From Haematobia irritans (taxonomy: Eukaryota; Arthropoda; Insecta; Diptera; Muscidae): DNA of 64,000 nt. The notes under the pieces were generated by a model. That model had not been told where the DNA came from. It worked only from the letters and a program-made list of their open reading frames with translations, and did not search any database. The position numbers and the translations under genes are program-made. Below are positions 56,085 to 64,000 of the stretch, piece by piece (the first letter of the stretch is position 1; each line of letters opens with the position of its first letter). Location: assembly GCF_050003625.1 (NCBI RefSeq), contig NC_134398.1, forward strand, positions 197,973,700 to 198,037,699, given 5' to 3'.

Positions 56085-56514
56085 ACAAGTAAGGAAAGTC
56101 TAAGGGAGCCACCGTGGTACAATGGTTAGAATGCCCGCCTTGCATGCACAAGGTCGTGGGTTCGATTCCTTCTTCGACCGAACACCAAAAAGTTTTTCAG
56201 CGGTGGATTATCCCACCTCAATAATGCTGGTGACATTTCTGAGGGTCTCAAAGCTTCTCTAAGTGGTTTCACTGCAATGTGGAACACCGTTCGGACTCGG
56301 ATATAAAAAGAAGGTCTCTTGTCAGTTCACCAATGTTGTATCACAATGGACTGAATAGTCTAAGTGAGCCTGATACATCGGGCTGCCACCTAACCTAACC
56401 TAAGGAAAGTCTAAAGTTGGTTGGGGCCGATTATAATATACCCTACACCACTTTGTAGATCTGTATTTTCGATACCATGTCAAATCCTTCAAATTTGTTG
56501 GGTTCTATTTATAA
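56085..56514 (+). mobile_element. Family B head split by a SINE
   Basis: ACAAGTAAGGAAAGTCTAA at 56085-56103, SINE, then the head continues from 56401 (TAAGGAAAGTCTAAAGTTGG, ATACCCTACACCACTTTG) to TTGGGTTCTATTTATA at 56514, where a second B begins. As at 36950, only the 5' part is present. Confidence 0.88.
56104..56400 (+). mobile_element. Full-length tRNA-derived SINE with 14-bp target duplication
   Basis: Best SINE of the window. Head GGGAGCCACCGTGGTACAATGG, A box TGGTACAATGG at 56115, anticodon arm CCTTG/CAAGG, B box GGTTCGATTCC at 56159. Body CAGCGGTGGATTATCCCACC, CGGACTCGGATATAAAAAG. Tail TATCACAATGGACTGAATAG, GGGCTGCCACCTAACCTAACC. TAAGGAAAGTCTAA occurs exactly at 56090-56103 and 56401-56414; because this is family B sequence, the second copy proves a real duplication. 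The element codes for nothing and depends on a LINE. Confidence 0.97.
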
Positions 56515-57128
56515 ACAAGTAAGGAAAGTTTTAAATAGAGCTGGGCCGAATATATTATACCCTGCACCACTCTACGATCCACATTTTCAATTGCATATCA
56601 AATTCATCCAATTTGTTCGGTGCTATATATAAAAGTTTATGTTTCCATATACATATATTTAATTCTGAGTATAAAAGTTTATGTTTCCATATACATATAT
56701 TTAATTCTGACCCGATCTGGACAAAATTTGTTAGAGTTCTAGAAAATTTATTGACTTTAAATTTAAATCGTAGTTTACCTTGATGTGGAACACAATGTGA
56801 AACTCGGGCTTCTGAAGCCATATAAGTTTATATCACGCAAAATACATATATGGGAGCTATATCTAAATCTAAACCGATTTCTTTTAAAAACAATAGGGTT
56901 CTATTCTGACCCAAAATACATAATTATGCCAAATTTGAAATAGATTGGTCGTAAATTGGATCTAGACCGTGTCCATAAAAATATGTTCTCTGACAGACGG
57001 GCGGATATGGCTACTCGACTAAGGGTCCGTCCCTGCGTATTATTTCCAAAGACACTATGTGTCTATCTCGCCTCCTTTTGGATGTTGCATACATGTGGAC
57101 TGTTCCACAGTGTGGCTTAGGGTAAAAA
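56515..57128 (+). mobile_element. Internally deleted family B copy
   Basis: ACAAGTAAGGAAAGTTTTAAA, TATACCCTGCACCACTCTAC, a tandem duplication of about 43 bases (TATAAAAGTTTATGTTTCCA at 56627 and 56670), then a jump from CACAATG (56796) into the last degenerate unit (CTCGGGCTTCTGAAGCCATA). Tail GACAGACGGGCGGATATGGC, CACTATGTGTCTATCTCGCC and hairpin half GACTGTTCCACAGTGTGG. Confidence 0.8.
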
Positions 57129-57139
57129 AATTGTTTATA

Positions 57140-57298
57140 AAGTGACTTTTAAAGACCGACGGATGAATATATAGAATCAGAATTTCATTAGCATTTAAAA
57201 ATATGCATATTTTATAGGGTCTGAGATCAGCACTTTAATGTGTAAGAAACAAAATAACAGGATAAGAGTACAATAATTCTATGGTGGAGTGTATAAAA
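57140..57298 (+). repeat. Worn family A tail
   Basis: AAGACCGACGGATGAATATA, TTTTATAGGGTCTGAGATC, TTAATGTGTAAGAAAC and CTATGGTGGAGTGTATAAAA align in order with the A tail block and hairpin. No units precede it. Confidence 0.65.
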
Positions 57299-57954
57299 TT
57301 AATTAAAATTACATTTAAGGCAAATTTTAATGAAATTATATTTTGACTTCTGTTTAAATGTCATTTTTTTTTTAATTTTCTCCTCATACAAATTTTTTCC
57401 AAAGTGAAAATTTTGTTGGGTAAAAAATGCCTATGCAACTTAGGCCTAAGAGAAGCTTTATTTTATTTTTTTAGAATAACTTCTTCAATATAAATATTAT
57501 TTAACTTTTACTTTCAGAATTAATTAAGAAAAAAAACAAATTTTGTTAAATAAATAAAATTCTCCTTGTGTCTTTAGTGTTTATTCAATTAAACATTATA
57601 AATATATTGTCTGTAAGGAAAAAATGTTGACTTTAATAATTTCGAAATTGTTGATGCAGAAAAATTGTTAAAGACATTTTTTCTCTATAAAAATTTTCTT
57701 TGGATGAAACATAAAAAATTTTCTTTCTGCCAAAAAAAAAAAAAAAAACAAAAAAATTTTAAATGTTGGTTTGTAAAAAAATGTAATTGGTTTTTGTTTT
57801 TTTCAGATTATTTAAAGAAAATTAGTTTAAGAGAAACTGGAAAGATATATGCATTCGGCTATGTATAATAATATCGTTATTATATATTTATATATTATTT
57901 TGTTTTCACAAAACATCCATAGAAAATTTGTCTCTAGTGTTAATACAATTATTT
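57299..57954. other. AT-rich non-coding stretch
   Basis: No gene or repeat recognised; the frame at 57665-57868 is K/F-rich low complexity. Confidence 0.4.
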
Positions 57955-58898
57955 TTTATACCCTCCATCATAGGATGGGGGTATATTAACTTTGTCATTC
58001 CGTTTGTAACACATCGAAATATTGCTCTAAGACCCCATAAAGTATATATATTCTGGGTCGTGGTGAAATTCTGAGTCGATCTGAGCATGTCCGTCCGTCC
58101 TTCTGTTGAAATCACGCTAACTTCCGAACGAAACAAGCTATCGACTTTAAACTTTGCACAAATAGTTGTTATTGGTGTAGGTCGGATGGTATTGCAAATG
58201 GGCCATATCGGTCCACTTTTACGTATAGTCCCCATATAAACGGACCCCCAAATTTCTAAGAGAAGCAAATTTCATCCAATCCGGCTGAAATTTGGTATAT
58301 GGTGCTTGTATATGGTCTCTAACAACCATGCAAAAATTGGTCCACATCGGTCCATAATTATATATAGCCCCCATATAAACCGATCCCCAGATTTGGCTTG
58401 CGGAGCCTAAAAGAGAAGCAAATTTCATCCGATCCGGCTGAAATTTTGTACATGGTGTTAGTATATGGTCTCTAACAACCATGCAAAAATTGGTTCACAT
58501 CGGTCCATAATTATATATAGCTCCCATATAAACCGATCCCCAGATTTGGCTGGCGGAGCCTCTAAGAGAAGCAAATTGCATCCGATCCGGCTGAAATTTG
58601 GTACATGATGTTGGTATATGGTCTCTAACAACCATGCATAAATTGGTCCATATCGGTCCTTAATTATATATATCCCCCATATAAACCGATCCCCAGATTT
58701 GGCTTGTGGAGCCTCTAAGAGAAGCAAATTGCATCCGATCCGGCTGAAATTTGGTATATGGTGTTAGTATATGGTCTCTAACAACCATGCAAAAATTGGT
58801 CCACATCGGTCCATAATTATATATAGCGCCCATATAAACCGATCCCCAGATTTGGGTTGCGGAGCCTCAAAGAGAAGCAAATTTCATCCGATCCGCCC
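57955..58898 (-). mobile_element. Family A copy, 3' half, minus strand
   Basis: Starts with the complement of the hairpin (TATACCCTCCATCATAGG / GGGGGTATATTAAC), tail block, CCGTCCGTCCTTCTGTTG, then homogeneous 153-bp units. One unit near 58255 is shortened (AAATTTCTAAGAGAAGC). It stops in mid-unit at about 58898 (CATCCGATCCGCCCGAAAT), where the next copy starts in the opposite direction. Confidence 0.9.
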
Positions 58899-59330
58899 GA
58901 AATGGGGTCTATATATGACTATGGACTGATATGGACAACTTTTGGCATGGTTGTAAAATATCATATACTACCACGACGTACCAAATTTCAACCAGATCGG
59001 ATGATGTTTGATTCTCCCAAAGGCACCCGAGGTCAAATCTGGGGATCGGTTTATATGGGGGCTATATATAATTATGGACTGATATGAACCAATTCCTGCA
59101 TGGTTGTTGGATATCATATACTTACATCACGTACCAAATTTCAAGCGCATCGGATGGATTTTGCTCTTCCAAGGGGCTCCGGAGGTCAAATCTGGGGATT
59201 GGATTATATAGGGGCTATATATAATTATGGGCCGATTTCGACAAATTTTTGCATGGGTGTTTGAGGCCATATATTAACACCACGTTCCAAAATTTCAACT
59301 CAATCAGATGAATTTTGGTCTTCCAAGAGT
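58899..59330 (+). mobile_element. Family A units, plus strand, abutting the previous copy head to head
   Basis: From GGGGTCTATATATGACTATG the sequence is plus-strand A units of the gene-proximal type (CACCCGAGGTCAAATCTGGGG, AAGGGGCTCCGGAGGTCAAA), ending at TTGGTCTTCCAAGAG, 59330. No head, tail or hairpin. These units are of a different subtype from those on the left of the junction, so the pair is not a simple foldback of one array. Confidence 0.85.
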
Positions 59331-60190
59331 CGCATAAGAAAAAAAAAAACTCTCCCATTTGCAATGTCATACAATACTTTATCCAGCAAACTGTTAGGTG
59401 TTTCAGATTAAAAAAAAAACTTTTGCATACCATAGTGCAATAATAAATTCCAATTTAGGCCAATAATAAATATATATAATATATTTATACAATAAATATA
59501 TATAATATATTATAATACAATAATAATATTCTTAAACTGTTGCCGTTTAATAAAACATTGGTCTTCTCTTTAATTAGGGTACTCAAATTTCAGGTACTGA
59601 AAGAGTCCTTTACCAACTGCTTGACAAATTTAGGTGCGATATGCTCTCTTCATGCCATTTAATGCGTCATATATACAGTTCTTCGTCATCCTGTGCCATG
59701 GTATTGTAGTATGTATTCGAATTTATAAAGGACAGATTACACTTGAGGGATATTTTCTTTTGCTTCCTATTTGCATAATATCCATGAATGGCAAAGAGAA
59801 GATGGTTGTGGTGGTGTTCGTTGCTTACACTGCATATTGCATAATTCTTTGGATTTTGTATGCACTGAAAGAGACCTTAACCAATTTCTCATATACAGTT
59901 TTTTTTTTTTTCATTTTTAATGACCCGTTTTCCGTTTGTTTTCACTCTGTGTTTTTGTGTTTGAGTGAAGAAATTTAATTTAGTTCTTTGATGTTAATAT
60001 TCTTGTACTTACATATATTAATGACCACTTATTTGTCAGCTATGCTTTTTGAGTCAAAAGCAGTGGAAATTAGCGAAACAGTTTCATATGCTCAAGTTAC
60101 TTCTGGTGGATATACTATAATATTCATGACGATCTGCAGAAATAAATAAAAATATCGAAACGAATAATAAGATAATTTATAAATAAATGA
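59331..60190. other. Non-coding stretch with a short direct repeat
   Basis: TACTGAAAGAGTCCTTTACCA at 59596 and CACTGAAAGAGACCTTAACCA at 59865 are similar. Between them runs an open frame of 114 codons (59634-59978) with hydrophobic segments but no recognised family; poly-T codes for its FFFFF. AT-rich tandem TATATAATA units lie at 59467-59515. I do not call a gene. Confidence 0.4.
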
Positions 60191-60191
60191 A

Positions 60192-61128
60192 TATGTACGA
60201 CCAAACTGAATGTTATGTACCTTCCACCATGGATTGACAAAAAAAAGCTTATTAAATACCTATATAAGCCAATTCAGTTCTTGATCGGTATATATAGTGG
60301 AATTTATAAATAACTACGAATCAATATAGGCCCATTTTTATGGACCTATTTGTGCAATGTGGTTAGATTCCATATACTGTCATTAAGTCAACCAGAATGC
60401 AATTCTCGACTTCAGGTACCTCCGGAGATCAAATGTGAGTATCGCGTTATATGGGGGCTATATATAATTATGGACCACTTTTTGCATATATTTTAGAGGT
60501 CATATACTAACACAAAGTACCAAATTCCAACCTTATAGGATGAACTTTGTTCCTCCAAGAGTCTCCAAAAGCCAAATCTGCTGATTGCTTTATACGGGGG
60601 CTATATATAATTATGGACCGATATAGACCAAATTTTTGCATGGTTTTTATAGGCTATTGACTAACACAACGTACAAAATTCCAACCGGATGGGTTGAAAA
60701 TTGCTCCTCAAAGAGGATCCGCACGAAAAACTAGGGGATCAGTTTATATGGGGGCTACATATATAATTATGGACCATTTTGATCTAATTTCTTCGTGGGT
60801 CTTAGGGGTCTTATACCAGCACCACGTTCCAAATTCCATACGTATCGAATGAAATTTGCCTCTCCGCAAAACCAAATTTGGGAAGGCGATTTATATGGGG
60901 ACTGTACGTAAAAGTGGTCCGATATAGCCCAATGGCAATACTGTCCGCCAAACATTAGTAATAACTACTTGTGCCAAGTTTAAGGTTGATAACTTATTTC
61001 GTTTGGAAGTTAACGTGATTTCAACAGACGGACGGATATCGCTAGATCGAATCAGAGCTTCAGCACAACCCAGAGTATATATACACTATGGGGTCTTAGA
61101 CCCCCATCTTATGATGGAGGGTATACAC
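60192..61128 (+). mobile_element. Diverged family A copy
   Basis: Worn head (TGTACGACCAAACTGAATG, TACCTTCCACCATGGATTG), no 29-bp block, four to five minisatellite units with landmarks near 60449, 60594, 60748 and 60894 (spacings about 145-154), GACGGACGG, TAGATCGAATCAGAGCTTC, ATATACACTATGGGGTCTTA, hairpin CCCCCATCTTATGATGGAGG. About 30 bases of the tail are deleted. Confidence 0.85.
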
Positions 61129-61259
61129 ATAAACTAATAGGTTGTACTTTCAGGCAAAATATATTCGCAATTGCAGTGAAAAAGTTTTTTTTTGGTTCCG
61201 AAATTGGTCGAAGGATGACACGCAAAATCGTGAAGCGTTCCACATGTTTCATATTATTT

Positions 61260-61583
61260 GGGAAGCCACCGTGGTGCAATGGTTAGAATACCCGCCTTGC
61301 ATACACAAGGTAGTTGGTTCGATTCCTGCTTCGACAGAACACCAAAACGTTTTTCAGCGGTGGATTATCCCACCTCAGTAATGCTAGTGACACTTCTGAG
61401 GGTTTAAAAGCATTTCTAAGTGGTTTCACTGAAATGTGGAGCGGCGTTAAAAAGGAGGTCCCTTGTCATTGAGCTTAACATGGAATCGGGCAGCACTCAG
61501 TGATAAGGGAGAAGTTCACGAATGTGGTATCACAATTGACTGAATAGTCTAAGTGAGCCTGGGCTGCCACTTAACCTAACCTA
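61260..61583 (+). mobile_element. tRNA-derived SINE
   Basis: GGGAAGCCACCGTGGTGCAATG, A box TGGTGCAATGG, anticodon arm CCTTG/CAAGG, B box GGTTCGATTCC. Full body with a small deletion (CGGCGTTAAAAAGGAGGTCC lacks CGGACTCGGCTAT). The tail GAGCCTGGGCTGCCACTTAA lacks ATACATC. No clear target duplication. Confidence 0.9.
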
Positions 61584-61668
61584 GGAAAAGATGTGATACA
61601 ATTTCAATATTTCGTTTTGTAACACATAGAAAATTCTTGGTCGTGATGGGATTTTAAGTAGAGGTGTG

Positions 61669-62222
61669 CACGTGAGTAATAGTTTACTCACGCTCACGCA
61701 TACTCACGACTGAAAAATCATATTCACGCACACTCACGCACGATATTTTTTTTGGTAGAACTCACGCACACTCACGAAAAGAAAATTTTTACTCACGCAC
61801 ACTTACGCACGAAAACGTCGTGACTCACGAAAAATACCGTGACTCACAAAAAATATTGTGACTCACAAAAAATATCGTGACTCACGAATAATTCTATGAT
61901 TACTGAAGTGTCTGAAAACATAAGCATTATTAAAATCGAGAGTATTTTAAACTATTAACATCTCAGGTGTCACTGAAATTGTAATTGAACTAACTCTTCA
62001 GCGTTTTATGTTGGTGAGCAGGAATATTTTCGTGAGTGTAATTCGTTACTCACGCACACTCACGAAGATATTATTTTCGTGACTCACGCTCACGCACTAC
62101 ATTTTGGTTTCTTAATCACGCTCACGCACACTCACGCTGTTGTCATGAGCGTGACTCACGACTCACGCACGAATCACGAAAATTTTCGTGAGTCACGACA
62201 ATTTCGTGTCACGTGTACACCA
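61669..62222. repeat. ACTCACG-rich minisatellite block
   Basis: Built from CACGCACACTCACG, CGTGACTCACGAAAAAT and their complements. The left half (61680-61895) and right part (62028-62200) are separated by about 130 bp of ordinary sequence with AATCATTC-type AT-rich DNA. At least six TGACTCA cores are present, several 20-22 bp apart at 61832-61885. Related to 33881-34025. Confidence 0.8.
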
Positions 62223-62389
62223 GTAATTTTAAGTGAACCTAGCGGTGTCTGCCCGTCCGTCTGCTTAAATTACGTTTTCGGATCACGCATTTTGTCCATT
62301 TAATTAAAAAATCCATAGATTTCATTCTGCAGCCCCCCGGAAAAGTGAATTTTACCCGATCAAAAAAAAAAAAAAATTAAATAAAATAA

Positions 62390-63070
62390 ACAAGTATATA
62401 CAGCCGTAAGTTTGGCGAGACCGAATCTTATGTACCCTCCACCATGGATTACGTAGAAACTTCTACTAAAGACGGTCATCCACAATTAAATTACTTGGGT
62501 TGCGGTCGATGGCAAGGTATTTTAAAATTTCTTAACATCATCTTCTAAATTGTAAGTTAGTCCTGGATATATAGTAGACAAAAGAAAGAATGATTAAAAC
62601 GTATATATTCAGTTCTTGACGGGTGTATATGGGGAAGAAATAATTACGAACCGATATGAACTTTAGTGCGGTAATTATAGAGCCAGAATTGAAATATGGG
62701 GGTCGCTTTATATGGAGGCTATATACAATTATGAACACGAATCTACCAAAAATGGCAGATATTTTTACTGTGTTGTAGATTGGTAGAATTCTTTATGTTA
62801 TTGAAGATTTTGCAAAATAATCCTCTCCATCTATGAAATGCTTTCCAAATTTGACAAATTTTTCTTGTGCCAAGTTTCAAGTCGATAGCTTGTTTCGTTC
62901 GTAAGTTAAAGTGATTTCAACAGACGGACGGACATGCTTAGATCGACTCAGAATTTCACCACGACCAAAAATATATATACTTTATGGGGTCTTAGAGTAA
63001 TATTTCGATGTGTTACAAACGGAATGACAAAGTTAATATACTCCCCATTCTATGGTGGAGGGTATAAAAA
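62390..63070 (+). mobile_element. Short family A copy with internal deletion
   Basis: Head ACAAGTATATACAGCCGTAAG and 5' region to about 62735. It then jumps via ACACGAATCTACCAAAAATGG to the region preceding the microsatellite (CTTGTGCCAAGTTTCAAGTCG at 62875). Tail block and hairpin TACTCCCCATTCTATGGTGG complete it. All minisatellite units but one are gone, yet both ends are intact. Confidence 0.88.
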
Positions 63071-63600
63071 CAGCTTTCGTAAAGTGGAGTGTTTGCGACA
63101 CACGGAGACGAGATAGACACATGGTGTTATTGACAATAATGCTCAGATCCGGCCTCTGAGTGAATTTAGTAATGTCCGTCCGCCGTTCGGACTCGGCTAT
63201 AAAAAGGAGGTCCCTTTTCATTGAGCTTAATATGGAATCGGGCAGCACTCAGTGATAAGAGAGAAGTTCACTAATGTGGTATCACAATGGACTGAATAGT
63301 CTAAGTGAGCCTGATACATCGGGCTGCCACCTAACCTAATGTCCGTCGGCTCGTTCATCTGTGAACACATATATGGTCTATGTATAGATTGCAGTTTTAG
63401 TCTAATCGACTAAAAATTTGGCACAAGTATGTATTTTTGATCAGAATGACATCCAATTGATTTTGGAAGAAATTGGTTCCGATTGGGATAAGGTTCATAT
63501 ATGGCCCTAAAATCCAGTGACATTTTGATTTGATTTTGCACAAAGAATACTATTGACAATATTCTTTACAATTCGGTTGATATTTAAATATAGGTATGTA
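63071..63600 (-). mobile_element. Diverged family B tail, minus strand, split by a SINE fragment
   Basis: Minus-strand landmarks: GGAGACGAGATAGACACATG, AATAATGCTCAGATCCGGC, TAATGTCCGTC, then beyond the SINE TGTCCGTCGGCTCGTTC, CAGTTTTAGTCTAATCGAC and one worn unit. It ends at the TA flanking the mariner. Confidence 0.75.
63181..63336 (+). mobile_element. 5'-truncated SINE with 11-bp target duplication
   Basis: CGCCGTTCGGACTCGGCTAT to GGGCTGCCACCTAACC; the tRNA-like head and first half of the body are missing. TAATGTCCGTC occurs at 63170-63180 and 63337-63347. Truncation at the 5' side with a target duplication is the signature of incomplete target-primed reverse transcription. Confidence 0.93.
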
Positions 63601-64000
63601 ACAGGTTGGCTGATAAGCCCCCGGTCTAACATAGAAAAACACATTTTTTTTTTTTGTCAAAAATCGTTTTTCTTATTCAACATAGTTCCCTTCGAGAGCA
63701 ATACAACGATTATAACGACCTTCCAATTTTTGGATACCATTTTGGTAGTACTCCTTCGGCTTTGCCTCAAAATAGGCCTCAGTTTCGGTGATCACCTCTT
63801 CATTGCAGCCAAATTTTTTCCCTGCGAGCATCCTTTTGAGGTCTGAGAACAAGAAAAAGTCGCTGGGGGCCAGATCTGGAGAATACGGTGGGTGGGGAAG
63901 CAATTCGAAGTCCAATTCATTAGTTTTTGCCATCGTTCTCAATGACTTGTGGCACGGTGCGTTGTCTTGGTGGAACAACACTTTTTTCTTCTTCATATGG
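63601..64000 (-). CDS. Mariner (irritans subfamily) transposase, C-terminal part, runs off the window
   Basis: Transposase of a cut-and-paste TA-targeting element. TA at 63599-63600, then the TIR ACAGGTTGGCTGATAAGCCC, a 3' untranslated stretch with poly-T, and on the minus strand a frame open from the stop at 63673 to the window edge, ending IALEGNYVE. Visible motifs: FHQDNAPCH (second catalytic aspartate), HPPYSPDLAPSDFFLF (third aspartate at DD34D spacing), GRYNRCIAL. About 108 residues are seen of the family's usual length near 350. No frameshift in this part, unlike the other two copies, so it could be intact; its N-terminus, first aspartate and 5' TIR are outside the window. Confidence 0.92.

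Noticed and set aside
59634..59978. 114-codon frame with hydrophobic segments
   Set aside because: No recognisable family; the composition follows AT-rich DNA with a poly-T tract, and there is no promoter, splice or conservation evidence.
1..64000. Host protein-coding genes, rRNA, retroviral or LTR elements
   Set aside because: None of the open frames outside mariner and the LINE shows a recognisable domain, and I found no LTR pair, gag-pol frame or rRNA sequence. Small exons without domain signal could be missed by eye.

Overview
This window looks like repeat-saturated, AT-rich intergenic or intronic DNA from a higher fly (Diptera, Calyptratae), probably a muscid. The evidence is three mariner copies of the irritans subfamily type (the Himar1 group, first described from the horn fly Haematobia irritans), and a DINE-1-like repeat landscape typical of flies. 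I found no convincing host gene, rRNA or functional tRNA. The only recognisable proteins are transposon pseudogenes and one possibly intact mariner C-terminus cut by the right window edge.

Most of the DNA belongs to two related non-autonomous families, here called A and B. Both start ACAAGTA, both end GGGTATAAAA, and both have a 5' subterminal block (A: TACCCTCCACCAT; B: ATACCCTGCACCAC) complementary to a hairpin at the 3' end. Just inside the 3' end both carry a GACGGAC microsatellite and a GAGTCGAT...CATGTCCGTC-type block (on the reverse strand). I recall this layout from Drosophila DINE-1/INE-1, so I read A and B as Helentron-derived (rolling-circle) relatives. Internally they carry a 153-bp minisatellite whose period is held almost exactly. 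Family A also carries an AT-rich 29-bp satellite module of very variable size, about 4.6 kb at the left edge and absent from the copy at 30506-31748.

Layout: 1-4859, A copy (minus) with the giant 29-bp array. 6613-10041, A and B fragments. 11573-14795, A copy (minus) with a 5'-truncated LINE nested in it. 16668-20720, A copy with three TIR elements inside (E1, E2, D1), abutting a broken mariner. 21019-22851, clean A copy. 24390-26470, A fragment and an unrelated minisatellite family (C). 26575-28865, 29-bp array and tRNA-derived SINEs. 29740-30201, TIR element F. 30253-33850, A elements inserted in B. 34866-35440, TIR element D2. 36643-39803, A containing B heads and a full B. 40391-47400, two large 29-bp arrays, a TIR element with two divergent tRNA-like cassettes (T1), and B fragments. 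48227-50174, A copy with a 347-codon open frame made of 51-codon repeats. 50401-52908, a mariner split by a second tRNA-cassette element (T2). 53528-61583, SINEs, B heads and head-to-head A copies. 61669-62222, an ACTCACG-rich block. 62390-64000, A, B with a truncated SINE, and the mariner end.

The mobile elements form a working ecology. The SINE 3' tail is the same as the 3' end of the nested LINE, so the LINE machinery probably moved the SINE; two SINE insertions have clear target-site duplications. A and B insert into each other at A-runs without visible duplications, and TIR elements and mariners decorate them. Family letters are local labels; I could not search Dfam or Repbase.
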